A DNA stretch of 29,898 bases from Schoenoplectus triqueter (Eukaryota > Streptophyta > Magnoliopsida > Poales > Cyperaceae), in NCBI GenBank assembly GCA_964058805.1, contig CAXKVV010001805.1, forward strand, positions 1 to 29,898, written 5' to 3'. Numbering within the stretch: position 1 is the stretch's first letter; each line of letters opens with the position of its first letter. A program made the translations under genes and the position numbers. The notes beneath the pieces were generated by a model, which saw only the letters and a list, made by a program, of their open reading frames with translations, was not told where the DNA came from and did not search any database. Of the stretch, positions 1 through 11,320 are shown in pieces.

Positions 1-916
1 GGAGTGGCTCAAGGTGTTAGTCTTTTTTAGTTAGATTTTTATAATACACATTTTAAATGCACCTATGATACATGCAACTATTGTGCTTAGGTGTGACTCT
101 TTAGTCATGGAGATAACATAATTCCCAGCTATGGTAATTTTTTTTCAAGGAGGTGATAATAGCAACGTTATCGTTCTGATGTTGTTGTTACTGTTACCAG
201 ATCAACATGAGACAGTATTCAATAACCTTTTAGGAAATTCAAATTAACTTATGGTTTTGAATCAGAAAACTTATTGATATTTTTCCATGCTTTGACATGC
301 ATGGAATACTTGTCATGTAAGGTCTATGTGATATCATCCCCAGATACGTTAAAATACCATACACATATCTGTAAAAGGATAGACATCTCATGCTCTCCTG
401 TTAAAGCATAATTTCATTAGCTTATCCAAATTACTTGTACATCTTTAGGAGGAGAAGGTTGTAAAGGATATTTTTCATCTATTGTTGGGTAACTTGCGAT
501 GTTTACTGTGCCTTATAGCTCAATGTATGATAGTTTGCTTTGGCAGATGTTATATGTTTTGAAGGGTACACATGAAACTGTCTATTAGATGCTGGTGAGT
601 ATTTATCAACCGTGCTTGTTTTGTGTGCAAAACCTCAAATGTACAGTTAGCAGAGAGCAAATGAAAAATAGAAAATACACATGAAGCACATTGGTTCCCT
701 CGAATCCTTGATCCTTGACTCTACCATAACTGATTTATTGTATATGGAAACTAAACTGCTCATTGGTTGATAGTAGTCTTGTTGATCAAGCTTTCTTGTA
801 GTTGCTACCAGTAACTACTAAACCACACCATACTGCACTTTGTTTCAAATTTCCAGCTAACAATCTTAAATCATGTTTCTTTTTTTTCTTTTTTTTTATT
901 GTTAAATTTAATTTAG
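1..916 (+). other. EMC1 upstream intron sequence (no exon identified)
   Basis: This stretch precedes the first recognisable EMC1 exon and ends in a T-rich tract followed by an AG acceptor at 915-916, as expected for a plant intron. All frames are broken by stops, and I found no segment that reads as EMC1 protein. A small exon, or an exon end within the first few dozen bases, cannot be excluded by eye. The N-terminal part of EMC1 (roughly 450 residues by family length) must lie to the left of the window. Confidence 0.6.
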
Positions 917-3900
917 GGGCATATGCTAAAACTGAAAGGAACTCTGATGTTGGCAACTCCAGATGACATGGCTGCCATACAAGCAATGCATCTTAAAAGT
1001 GCTGGGAGAAATAAGATGACTAGGGACCATAATGGGTTTAGAAAGCTGATAATTGTTTTAACCCGATCTGGTAAGATCTATGCTCTTCACACTGGAGATG
1101 GCCGGATTGTGTGGGCCTATCTGTTGGCCCCTCTTCTCCAGTCCAAAGGTTGCCTTTCACCCTCTGTTTTAACTCTGCACAACTGGCGTGTCCCTCACCA
1201 CAAGGCTTTGCATGAAAACCCCTCAGTTCTATTGGTTGGTCAATGTGGGGCCGGTTTAGAGTCACAAGGATTCCTCTCCATTGTTGATTCTTACTCAGGG
1301 AAGGAGCTGGAAACCCTGATTCTTGACCATTCTATTGCTGAGGTGGTACCATTGCCTTTGGCAGATTTGTCAGAACAGAAGCTTCACCTTATTATAGACA
1401 ATGATTTAAATGCACATTTGTATCCGAGGGGTTCTGATTCATTGAATGTGTTTATTCATGAGATGGCAAACATGTACTACTACAAGGTTGAAAGAGCAAA
1501 AGGGGTTATCAAGGGTTATGCTTTTAAAAAAGAATGTGAGGCCAGGTCATCCGATGAATACTGCTTCAGTACAAGAGAATTATGGTCCCTTGTTTTCCCC
1601 TTTGATAGTGAGAGGATTGTTGCCACTGCCAGGAGAAAGTTGACTGAGGTTTTTCTCTATCTTGTTTCTTTTTTTCCCTTCAATTGTCCTTGAATAATGA
1701 TACAATATTTTCATAATATGAAAAGCACTGCTTTTTAAAGCTGAAATTTATTTGAAATCTGTTACTCATTAGTGAAAAGCCTGTTTCAGTCAAACTTCTG
1801 TTGAAACATTACGTGAACTGTGTATAGGGCTATAGGCTTTTTTTTGTTTAGGAATAGCATGTTTATTATTAGTATATTTTTCTCTAATGAGATTTAATGC
1901 TGATTTATTAAAGACTGGATTTTCAGAAGAATTTGTGCAGTTCTTACCAACTCTTACAAACCAAATTGTAAAAACTGACTTCCTATTGACCTCTTGTTAA
2001 ACGTCTTTGTGCGCATTGCAATCTCCTGGACACAGAGAAAAGACAAAATGAGAGATGCTCATTCAAAACCATTCTAGTTCTAGTCCACTTTTGTCTTGTG
2101 CAATGGTACATTTCTGCAATCACAAGGTGCTCTTTGTTATATTCACTTGTTATTTCTGACTGAATCATTTGTACAATGTATATGTTAGGTGGTGCACACA
2201 CAAGCGAAGATAATGACAAATCAAGATGTGATGTACAAGTACATATCAAAGAACATACTATTTGTTGCCACAGTTTCACCAAAAGCAACAGGAGCAATCG
2301 GATCCTCTGCCCCTGGTGAGGCTTCGCTGGTTGCATACCTGATTGACACAATCACAGGCCGGATTCTCCATCGAGTGACCCACCAAGGAGCCCAAGGACC
2401 AGTCCATGCGGTATGTGGTTCATCACCGTTCTTATCTGATTTGTTATGGCTATTTATTGAGAAAATCCACATAGCAAAGTCTGTGCAATTAGTGTGCTCA
2501 TTTATTTATTTATTTGAAAAAAGGCTGTATGTAGCCTGTTTCGTTAGATGAAACTTTAACATCACAAAGTCCACTGAATCTTTCTTCAATCCAACCTATA
2601 AAAAAAACAAACTATATAACCTTTGAACCAGAAAACCCAGATGGTTTTGACTCAGAACAATTTGAAAGGTAGATAAGAGATTGATTGGAAAAATCTTTCT
2701 TATTTCTTCATTGTTACAGCATATACTTATATAGGCTACAGTTCTAACCAATTAGGAAAGTAACCAATTCGGAAAATAATCTAAATTAGATTAGCACAGC
2801 CGTACAAATCTCAACACCCCTCTCAAGATGGGCGAAAGATATCCAACTTCTTGTCACATAATCGAGATAAATCGGGTGCACTAAGTCCCTTAGTGAGACA
2901 GTCAGTCACTTGTTCCTTAGTAGCTACATGTCCCAGTTATTAATTATTCAGCTTTTTTTTGATGAAGAACCTATCAACTTAGTGAGACAGTCAGTCACTT
3001 GTTCCTTAGTAGCTACATGTCCTAACTCCAGTTATTCATTATTCAACTTTTTCTTGATGAAGAGCCTATCAATTTTCACATGCTTGATTCTATCATGTTG
3101 CATCAGATTGTTAGCAATGCTAATTACGGACTTGTTGTCACACCACAGTTTTGTCCCTAGATCCACCTTGAGTTCTATCAACAGAGCTTTTAACCACAAT
3201 ATCTCTATAACTCCCAAAGTCATGGCTCTGTACTCTGCTTCTGTTGTCGACCACCGACTGCTTTTTGCTCTTCTAAGAGATCAAATTACCCCCTACAAAC
3301 ATGCAGTACCCTGACGTAGATTTCTTGTCATCAGCACAACTTGCCCAATCGAAGTCATATTAGCCTTCAATGTCCAAATGTTCATTCTTCCTGAAGATCA
3401 ATCTCTTGCCTGGTACACTTTTCAGGTACCTTAGAATCTGGTACACTGCATCCATATGTCCCTTTTTAAGATCATGCATATAGTGACTCACCGTAGATAC
3501 TGCAAATGATATGTCGGGACGAGTGTAGCTCAAATAGATCAACTGGCCTACCAACCTCTGGTACCTTTCATGACCCACTGGTTCCCTTGCTTCTGCACTC
3601 AGCTTGTATTTTTGATCAATCGGCGAAGCCGCGAGCCTGCAACCCAACATGCTTGTCTCTGTGAGCAAGTCTAACACATACTTCGACTGGGATAAGACAA
3701 TTCCTCCTATTCCACGAGTCACCTCAATCCCAAGGAAGTACCAAGTTGCCCAGATATTTCATCTCAAATTCTTTGCCCAATTTCGTCTTCAATTTGGCAA
3801 TCTCGCTTTCATTATCACCAGTAATGATCATGTCATCTACATACACAGCAAGCATAGTGATGTGTCCACCATGTCGTCAGAAGAACACTGTGTGATCGGC

Positions 3901-6900
3901 ATTGATCTACTAATAACTCATGCCTACCATAGCCCTTCTGAACCTATCAAACCAGGCTCGAGGAGACTGCTTCAACCCATATAACGACTTCTTTAGTTTG
4001 CACACTTTGCCATTTGTATGGTTCGTGCGGAATCCTAGTGGCGTCTCCATATACACTTCCTTAATTAGATCTCCATGAAGGAATATATTTTTCACGTCAA
4101 GTTGGTGCAACTTTCATCTACCATTTACTGCTAGAAAAACTAGCGTCCTAACCGTACTCATTTTTGCCATTGGCACAAAGGTCTCATCATAATCGATATC
4201 ATACGTCTGGTTGTAGCCTTTCGTCATTAGTCGTGCCTTGTATCTTTTAACTTTTCCGTCTGGATTTTGTTTTACTGTGAACATCCACTTGCACCCAATA
4301 GTCTTCTTCTCTGCTGGTAGTAGCACTATCTCCTATGTTTTGTTCTTGTTGAGTTCTCCAATTTCTTCAAGCATGGTAGCCCTCCACTTTGGATCCTTTA
4401 TTGTTTCCTGCTAATACTTAAGTATAGAGACAATGTCCAATGATGCAATAAATGCTCTATGTACAGGTGATATGTTAGAATATGAGACAAGCTGAGCAAT
4501 GTGATGTGGAGTATTTCGAAAACCATAACGATCGGGGTTACGTCCCGTATTGCTGCGAGAAGTCCTTCTTAATGTCATGGGAGGATCAAAGAAAGGAATT
4601 GTATCACCTGGTGTTTCTTATGTGTTTGATGATGTAGGCACCTCAGGAATCGGGGTAGATCGGGACAAGGGACTTAATGACATAAGTGGTACTGTATGTA
4701 AGCAACTCTCCCTCATTCTACTTCCTTCTTGCATACACATTTCCAAATCTCTGAGTCTTGCCCCCAACAATATCAGTATCAAACTCAGTTTCCACATTAT
4801 CTATCACATCCTCAGCTGATTTCTTCCTTGACATGGGATAAGGTATCACTCCCACAGTCACCACCTTACCACTATTATTCTCCCCTTCTCGCTTTATACT
4901 CTCAGCATCTGGCAAGTTACCAAAGGGTGATGTCACCTCCAGCGAATAGTATGGTTCATACTCTTGAAATGTCACATCCATACTTACAAACAACCTTCTT
5001 TCCACAGACTCCAGTAAACATCATTTATGAGTTTTAGAATACCCTACAAAGACACTTCACAGCTCTAGGATCCAACTTTCCCACCTGTGTCTCTCTTCTG
5101 GGCTGGCTTAGGATAAACCCTGCTCAAATGCCTAACTTCTTTGCAATAGTAGCACTTGCAAATCTTCCCTTGAACTCCTATCATACTTGAGTTTGAGACT
5201 ACCAATGTTGACCGCATCTCTACACTTCCATTAGCATCGGAATGCAACTTCATATGACTCTCCTCGTACATCATAGCCGTAATTGCTTCCTCTAGAGGGG
5301 GAATCTTTGTCTGGGCCGAGAGCATTGCTCTCCTCTGATTGGTCTTCCCCAAGAATTGCATAGCCCTCTCCTAAGAGTAAATCTCTCCACTCTTGCACTC
5401 TGGGTCGTTGCAACTTGCCAACGGCGAGAAGTAATCAGTCTGCACATAGTCTTTCTAGTTTTATAGCATACTCTTGTATTGTCCTATCTCCCTGAACCAC
5501 TGCATCTATCTCTCGCTTGATTTGAAATACACACATGTTGTTCTCAGCCCCAGCATAGGTCCTTTGTAATTTGGCCCAGATGTCTTGTACACTCCGAATG
5601 CCATCAACTATCATGGCAATCGACTCGACCATCGAGTTTAGTAATCACGTGTACAACATGTGTGTAGCTTTTCACTCTTCCCACTCAGTTGTTCTCGTGG
5701 CCGGCTCTTTCTCCTTTCCTGTCAGAAAGCCATCTAAGTTCTTAGTCCATCTAATTTTATGTTCACTGGTGGAAGATCTAACTTTATTGGTGGTTGTGCT
5801 AATGTTGAGGTCTCAGATGCCTTCATGAATCTGATTAAGGCTTTCATCTCCTCCTCATCTAATTTTTTGAAAATTGCATCCATCTCTTCAACTCGTGCTT
5901 GATATTCCTTCTCCAATCACACAACTCACACCTACTTTTTGATCTTCTACACAATATCAATTTGTAACACAACTATTTCTAAACACACATATTTCTCTCA
6001 TCTAGATCTACCTCATCTCAATCCCTTCCTCGGGATCGGTGTGACTCCAGAGTGGCGGCACTGTAGCAACCACGGGGTTACTGTAGGCACTGTAGCAGCC
6101 GCGTCTAGGTTAGGGTTTGATTCTGATACCAAATTGGAAAGGTAGAGAAGAGATTGATTGGAAAATTTCTTTCTTATTTCGTCATTGTTATAGCATACAC
6201 TTATATATGCTACGATTCTAACTAATTAGGAAAGTAACCAATTAGAAAAGTAATCTAAATTAAATTAGCACAGCTGTATACAGTTGTACAAATCTCAACA
6301 GGAACAATACTACTGGTTTCACAGAGCATCCAAAATTGAACTTTTGTACCAACTGGCACCTTCTATTGTGAAATTCAAGTTCAGTATCCAATGCTGCAGA
6401 TTGACAAAAACATATTCATTTAGTGTGCTTATATATTCTTCTCTTGTTCCTTTCAATTTTCTGTGTTTTTTTTCAAAGTTTTACCAACTAGTTTTGGGTA
6501 ATACGGTATTACCCAAAACTAGTTGGTAAAACTTTGAAAAAAAAACACAGAAAATTGGAAGGAACAAGAGAAGAATATATAAGCACACTAAATACCTGCC
6601 GCTAGCTTCTTTTTATTAACATATTTGAAGCAGATGCCTGTAGGGCCCTCTCCAACTTTCTACATACTAGACACTGACACCATACTTCTTTCCTGCCATT
6701 ACAACCATTCTTTAAAGTCATATAATGTGCTAGACTGTGGTATTGGTACCAGTAGTCTATTACCGCCAATGTGTTACAAGCCAAGATGACAAAATCTGCT
6801 CGGATGAGCCTTGCATTAGTTATTGATAATGTATCAATAGTGAATGCTTGTACTCAATTGTGAAATTTTATGGCAGGTTGTAAGTGAAAACTGGGTGGTG

Positions 6901-8506
6901 TACCATTACTTCAACCTGAGAGCACATAAATTTGAAATGACAGTTATTGAGATCTATGACCAGTCACGTGCTGTAAGTACTTCTCATTTGTACATTTGCA
7001 TTTTATTTCTTTGACTTCCTAAATTCAACTTGATATCATTTAACCTGTGAAGTATCTTCAATATTGTGCAGCTAATTTGCTATTAGTTCTTTTATCCAAC
7101 TAAATTTCAGTGATTAATTTTGCAATGATGTGTCAAATACAAATTTAAACCACTTTAGCCTAAGTAGTGTGATTATGCTAATAAGCTCCCAAAAAATCAA
7201 TAAAATGATATGCTAACAATGATCGATTGATAAATTCTATAATATCTGTAATTAAAGCTCTATGCTAGGATACATGTATTAGTTATAAAACGGATGAAGT
7301 TGAGAAATCCATAATTATTACCAATTTATCCTGAACTGGAACGAAGATAGGGGTATTTTTAAACTTTCTTCAATTGAAATGTACTCAATTGAATCTGGTC
7401 TCCAGATGAACAATTGTTTAGTCAGACAAGTGAAAGCAAGTGGATTCATGAATTCATGCTACTATCATTTTCAAACAGGATAACAAGGATTTGATGAAGC
7501 TGGTATTGGGAAAGCACAACTTAACAGCACCTATAACATCTTACACTCGTCCTGAGATCAGCACAAAATCCCAGTCATACTTTTTCACACACTCTGTAAA
7601 AGCAATCGCTGTAACTACAACTGCCAGGGGAATCACTTCCAAGCAAATCCTAATTGGTACCATTAGCGATCAGGTATATTTATTCCCTTTCAAATTGATC
7701 ACTTATGCAACAAAAGTAAGGGCTTTTCTTTATTTTCCTTCAAAAAATTAAATGTTTCTCTTTTAAATTTGCAAACGATCAGGTCTTGGCACTTGATAAA
7801 CGATTTTTGGACCCACGTCGGACTGCTAATCCATCACAAGAAGAAAAAGAAGAGGGGATTATTCCTTTAACTGATACCTTGCCTATTATCCCTCAGGTTT
7901 TCTTTTCTATAACTTACACAAAATTTTCATCTTTCAATGCAAATACTTATTGACCATTAATCTAGAACCAAGCCAGCAAATAATTATCCAAAAACTCAAC
8001 ATAAATAAAATATGTTGAAGATCAAGGAATGGCATGTGCCCTTTTCTGCCAACCCAGCAAATAATTATCCAAAAACTCAACATAAATTAAATATGTTGTA
8101 AATTAAGGAATGGCATGTACCAAGCCCTTTCTACCTACATTGTACCGACAGTGCTGAATTTTTTTTGCTGGTTTCATGCTGACATTAGTATTCTTTATCA
8201 TAGTTTTGTTTTGACATTGTTTCTATTGCCTAAATTATTTTTTAGTCATATGTGACTCACACTCTTCAAGTGGGGGACCTGAGAGGCATAATATCTTTCC
8301 CTGCAATCCTAGAATCCACTACCCATGTTTTCTCCTATGGTTTTGACCTCTTTTATACTAGAATCGCGCCATCTCGCACTTATGACTCACTAACTGATGA
8401 GTTCAGTTACGTGCTTCTCCTCATCACTGTTGTTGTCCTGATAGTGGCAATTTTTGTCACATGGGGCATGTCCAAGAAAAAGGACTTGCAAGAAAAATGG
8501 AGATGA
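917..8506 (+). CDS. EMC1: ER membrane protein complex subunit 1, 3' part (six exons, C-terminal 539 aa)
   Basis: EMC1 is the large lumenal scaffold of the ER membrane protein complex, which inserts and stabilises tail-anchored and multipass membrane proteins. Exons read from the sequence are 917-1648, 2189-2410, 6877-6972, 7479-7673, 7783-7896 and 8246-8506 (TGA 8504-8506). All junctions are phase 0, and every intron is GT-AG. Recognisable blocks are KMTRDHNGFRK and ALHTGDGRIVW (exon 1, beta-propeller part) and SENWVVYHYFN in the short third exon. The C-terminal DUF1620-type region has GITSKQILIGT, LDKRFLDPRR and AYGLD-like SYGFDLFYTR. A single hydrophobic helix lies about 12 residues from the end (YVLLLITVVVLIVAIFV), followed by a short basic cytosolic tail ending in KWR, as expected for a type I protein. 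The ATG at 923 is internal, not the start: the frame is open back to the acceptor at 916, and the family's N-terminal half is absent. The reading frame is intact despite a retroelement in the third intron of this segment. Confidence 0.95.
1649..2188 (+). other. EMC1 intron 1649-2188
   Basis: This AT-rich intron joins the codons for TE and VVHTQ in frame. The donor is GTTTTT after GAG, a weaker match to the plant consensus than the GTAAGT used at 6973. The acceptor is TTAG at 2185-2188. I see no repeat or other feature inside it. Confidence 0.85.
2663..2816 (-). repeat. 3' LTR of the copia element (154 bp)
   Basis: This repeat begins TGAAAGGTAG and ends AATCTCAACA on the + strand. It aligns throughout with 6135-6300. 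I count about 15 substitutions by eye, plus a roughly 12-bp indel near the outer GTAC block. LTRs are identical at insertion, so this is an old insertion. Confidence 0.9.
2817..2826 (-). other. Polypurine tract of the copia element
   Basis: The minus strand reads TTGAGAGGGG directly before the LTR start TGTTGAGATT. This is the standard place for the plus-strand DNA primer. With the PBS at the other end it defines both internal boundaries. Confidence 0.85.
2830..5040 (-). pseudogene. copia pol remnant (reverse transcriptase and RNase H; integrase core missing)
   Basis: The segment near 5005-4718 matches the linker after integrase (FVSMDVTFQEYEPYYS). RT starts near 4326 with GCKWMFTVKQNPDGKVKRYKA. 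An in-frame TGA at 4114-4116 stands where the family has tryptophan, and the frame continues with HQLDVKNIFLHGD and KSLYGLKQSPRAWF. The catalytic YVDDM is encoded at 3829-3843 in another frame. The RT/RNase H connection lies at 3722-3360 (RYQRLVGQLIYLSYTRPDI) and RNase H at about 3223-3032 (LWCDNKSVISIANN). No protease or integrase HHCC/D-D-E region is visible between gag and the linker. This is a pseudogene. Confidence 0.9.
2890..3073. repeat. 89-bp tandem duplication in the pol 3' end
   Basis: The block beginning TTAGTGAGACAGTCAGTCAC occurs at 2890 and again at 2979. The second copy differs by a small insertion (TCCTAACTCCAG versus TCCCAG) and a few substitutions. The duplication lies in the RNase H tail of the dead retroelement and arose after or near its loss of function. 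Confidence 0.85.
5065..5916 (-). pseudogene. copia gag remnant with zinc knuckle
   Basis: This is the coat-protein region of the retroelement, in several broken frames. Reading from 5916 down there is an N-terminal helical part rich in E/K, then a piece with KLDG near 5740, then a stop. The core from about 5632 contains QDIWAKLQRTY and QIKREIDAVVQGDRTIQEY, which is typical of copia gag. A frame change follows. The last piece carries a zinc-knuckle-like CYYCKEVRHLSRVY, in which the final expected cysteine is tyrosine and the usual glycine is replaced. The codon where the protein would begin (5914-5916) is TTG rather than ATG. It is not functional. Confidence 0.85.
6122..6131 (-). promoter_or_regulatory. 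tRNA-iMet-type primer binding site
   Basis: The minus strand reads TGGTATCAGA, the classic plant LTR-retrotransposon PBS complementary to the 3' end of initiator methionine tRNA. It starts three bases inside the LTR. Its position fixes the transcription direction of the element as minus. Confidence 0.9.
6135..6300 (-). repeat. 5' LTR of the copia element (166 bp)
   Basis: This is the partner of 2663-2816. It is about 12 bp longer because a CAGCTGTATACAGTTGTAC segment replaces the shorter CAGCCGTAC. It lies next to the primer binding site, so on the minus strand it is the upstream (5') LTR. An LTR of about 150-170 bp is short for copia elements. Confidence 0.9.
6419..6592. repeat. Near-perfect inverted repeat (arms 86-87 bp, 1-nt spacer) in EMC1 intron
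   Basis: The left arm, starting TTTAGTGTGCTTATATATTC, is mirrored by the right arm ending GAATATATAAGCACACTAAA. The centre is a single G at 6505 inside GGGTAATACGGTATTACCC. By eye the arms differ by one substitution (TTTCAATTTTC versus the complement of GAAAATTGGAA) and one base in a poly-T/poly-A run. The arms have no protein content. It could be a recent inverted duplication, a hairpin-type MITE, or an assembly or cloning fold-back. Confidence 0.95.
6973..7478 (+). other. EMC1 intron 6973-7478
   Basis: The donor is GTAAGT after codon GCT, and the acceptor CAAACAG ends at 7478. It is AT-rich, and I recognise no repeat or other element in it. Confidence 0.85.
7973..8121. repeat. Direct repeat of about 68 bp, period 81, in the last EMC1 intron
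   Basis: Within intron 7897-8245 the block CCAGCAAATAATTATCCAAA runs 7973-8040 and again 8054-8121, ending GGAATGGCATGTRCC each time. The copies differ at a few positions, so this is a local tandem duplication of moderate age. The rest of that intron is AT-rich and shows nothing else. Confidence 0.9.
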
Positions 8507-11320
8507 GGGTTTTTTTTTTTTGGCTTTTTTAGGTTTTAATATTTTTGTTCTCTTTGATTTATTGTAACATTTCTATTAGAAAAAATTCTGAGCCTTTTGC
8601 TTTTCTGATTTTTTTCCTTTTTTTTTAATTAATGCAACTTCACATGGATAAGAAGAGGTAGTGAGCTGAGTTATCGTCTTCAATTTTTTTTTGGGGGAAG
8701 AGGGGGGGATGTGGAGGAGTGGGTGGGGGTTGCTCTTCCGTGAACTAAAGCAAATTTGTAAGGATTATTAGACCATTAATGAGATTCTTCCTTTACATTT
8801 TAACAAGCACGCAAGACAAGTCTGAAGACTCTGGACCATATTTGCCCCGGTTGAATTTTGGTTACTTCATCGGATTTTGTTTTGAATTAAATTGTGGTGT
8901 GCTTCATGTAGCGTAAGGTGTAGCATGCAGTTAATTCACAGAGCGAAACAAAGAACACCACAATAAAGTGTGTGTGCGTGAGTGTGTGTGTGTGAGTGAC
9001 AAGCACATCCACCAAAGGACGTGTGAGCTACCTCTCACTACCTGAGCGAGAAGGTATGCTTTCAATTTATTGTTCCAGTAGTGTTTCCTTAGGTTGGGAC
9101 CGGTATAGCTGAAGTCCCTTTCAAGTGGCTTGAGATCCCACAATGTTGAAGGTCCCAACAAACCGTTTGTTTTAATGTGGGCTTTCCATGTCTAGGTTAC
9201 GGCCTTTTCAATACAACTCTATCAGAACCATTTTCTCTTTTTTGTTTTTTTGTTTTTTCCTTTTTCGTCCCTGATCCGCAGAGAGGTCATCTTAAGAATA
9301 TATCTTGACAAATCTAGAACCATTTTATCTTCTTCTTTACTTCTTAAATGGCTTATGGAGCCAACCGACTAATATACTTTTTTTTTTCAAGCCAACTGGG
9401 TTTTAACTTGAAAAGGCCACTTGACAGCATCCCGGTGGTAAAAATGTTTCCTCTTACAAAAAGGTCCTTACTTTAATTTTAATATTTTATTGTGTTTAAC
9501 TTAATGGAGAAAGAACAGCCATAATAACCAAAGATCTCTAAATTTATTATACCAGTAACTCATTCCAAATCCCTCTGCTATAGGTAATAGGATACTTTTT
9601 TGTTTAAATTTCTGAAAAGAAAAAAAGGAGGGAAAGATATTTTAAAAGTTCAAAATATATATTATTATTTGTAGTTCCATTTCCAGCATCTAAAATGCCT
9701 AAGGTACGCTTTCTATTTAATCTCCATCGAGGAAAAAAACAATATGATGAAAATGAATTTACGATGAGCAGCAGGAAGAGTCCAAAAGAAGTTTAGGTCT
9801 TGTTCTATTTCTTCGTTGAACATAAATATCTCATTATATTGGAAGAAAAGGAACATGATATAATGCTATGACCAACAATTAAAGAAATTTATTTCCTCAT
9901 ATTTCCAGTAAGAGCAGAATGCATGGTGTAGCTGGCAAGTGGTCTTTCTCTAGGTGCATGCGTCTTTCAATTGAAACAAATGTAGAAACATAATTGTGCC
10001 TGGTCTATAGAAAATTTTTATTACCAAATTACTAACTGTATGCCTCTTTCCTCGCTACATCTTTTCGGTGCATTGTGCCTGGTCTATATAAAAAGATCAT
10101 TTTTCTCAATCTTATATACTGTTTTATTTACGGGAAGAAATCACATGAATAATGGCTATAATTGTTAATGAAACTCTAAATAAATTTGAAAAAAATAGAT
10201 AAAATTTTCTTCAAGTTATAGATTGATAATGTTTACAATCAATTGTTGTTCAGTAGTCTATTAAAGACCGTCAATACTTTATAATTTCATATAATTTATA
10301 ATGATTGTAATTTAATAGATTTTTAATTGACTGTCAAGGGAAATTTAAATTGCACAAAATTTGAAACATGCAGAATTATCTGAAATGAGAGGCTTTTTAA
10401 TAAATATTATCTATTTTTTATTTTGTTAAACTTGTTTAAAATCTCACTATTATAATCGTCAATATAACTATTATTAATTGATCCTCCTCTTTATTCATAA
10501 TTCTATCTTTTTGAATCCAAATTCCTTTTGGAGTAGGAGTATTATTGTGCCTGTTTTTTCAAGCCATAAAGGAAATAAAATCAAGAAAATGCATCATTGT
10601 GTTGTTCGCTCTAAAAAAGTTAGCTTCAGAATCTTTAAATTAAAAAGAATGTATGAAACTTGAAGCCGTGATCTTTATTTTTTCGGTAAAAAAAATTAAA
10701 AAATGTATAAAATATGACGGGAGTCAAATTTGTCGTCCAGATCCTCCATAAAAATATACGAGTCTAGAAAATATTTTCAAGGATCTTAGAAGATAATAAA
10801 AGGTCAGAATGTTTAATTCACTTTCCCTTTTGCCTCAAGGCTGAGCTCTTTTTTTTCTTAGTGGAGATTATGTTGGTCCAGTTATTCAACATCCTCATGA
10901 AAGTCTAGTTCGTTTGTGGAAACACCATGTGGGCCCCGCCACCAACAACGGATACCTTTCAAGACACTATTTCGTGCTAATTTTAAAATTTTGTAAACAA
11001 GCCATGTGAGCATTTTATTTTCTTATTTAACCCGTCACAGTGGCATTTCTTTGTTTTTGTCTATTCTTTATTCACTATTAGTTCTTAAATTAATATTCTG
11101 ATTTCGAAATAACAAGATCATATTTAGTTCTTTGATCCCATATATATTACGTAGTTTAAATTAAATTCATACGTTTGGAAAACTAGTTAATGACACTCGT
11201 AAAAGTGGTACGGGCATATTTTACATCTGCTCCGTTATGTGTAGAAAATTATTATTCAAAAAAAGTTACCATCTGTTTGATTAGATTATTTCATTCTAAA
11301 TTACTGAATACATATATTCA
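8507..11320. other. EMC1 3' UTR and intergenic DNA, no gene seen
   Basis: The first few hundred bases after the EMC1 stop are T-rich and should include the 3' UTR. I see no clean AATAAA, which is common in plants. A G-rich patch lies near 8692-8730 and a GT-rich run at about 8968-8998. A 9-bp inverted pair GTTGGGACC/GGTCCCAAC spans about 9093-9160. Beyond that the DNA is AT-rich, with only short random open frames and no recognisable protein or RNA gene. Confidence 0.6.
8968..8998. repeat. Imperfect (GT)n microsatellite
   Basis: This is a run of GTGTGTGCGTGAGTGTGTGT type, about 30 bp long and interrupted by C and A. It gives only chance open frames on the opposite strand. Confidence 0.85.

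Larger units (their letters stand above)
2663..6300 (-). mobile_element. Degenerate, internally deleted Ty1-copia LTR retrotransposon, antisense in an EMC1 intron
   Basis: The element has two similar short terminal repeats (2663-2816 and 6135-6300), each starting TG and ending CA. An initiator-Met-type primer binding site lies just inside one LTR and a purine tract inside the other. Between them, on the minus strand, the order is gag remnant, then post-integrase linker, reverse transcriptase and RNase H. Integrase lying upstream of RT is the Ty1-copia order. At about 3.6 kb it is shorter than the roughly 5 kb of a typical copia element. Protease and the integrase core appear to be missing at about 5040-5065. 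Many stops and frameshifts make it dead. GAACAAT occurs at both edges (2655-2661 and 6302-6308), one base away from each LTR end, and is the likely target-site duplication. It is antisense to EMC1 and removed with the intron. Confidence 0.93.
2411..6876 (+). other. EMC1 4.5-kb intron hosting a retroelement and a palindrome
   Basis: The donor is GTATGT at 2411 and the acceptor GGCAG ends at 6876. Splicing joins GPVHA to VVSENWVV in phase 0, which matches the order of these blocks in EMC1. Most of the intron is a copia element in the opposite orientation (2663-6300). Between that and the acceptor lies the palindrome 6419-6592. The rest (2411-2662, 6301-6418, 6593-6876) looks like ordinary AT-rich intron. 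Removing the inserts would leave an intron of roughly 0.6-0.7 kb, in the range of its neighbours. Confidence 0.85.

Noticed and set aside
923..1693. A complete 256-aa protein starting at ATG 923 and ending at 1693
   Set aside because: The frame is open to an AG acceptor at 916, the last 15 residues run past a GT donor at 1649 into intron, and the protein matches the middle of EMC1.
3649..3984. Plus-strand ORFs within 2910-5037 as genes
   Set aside because: They are antisense shadows of the copia gag and pol remnants.
9093..9160. GTTGGGACC/GGTCCCAAC inverted pair as a microRNA precursor
   Set aside because: Arms pair over only 9 bp with a loop of about 50 nt; there is no extended stem.
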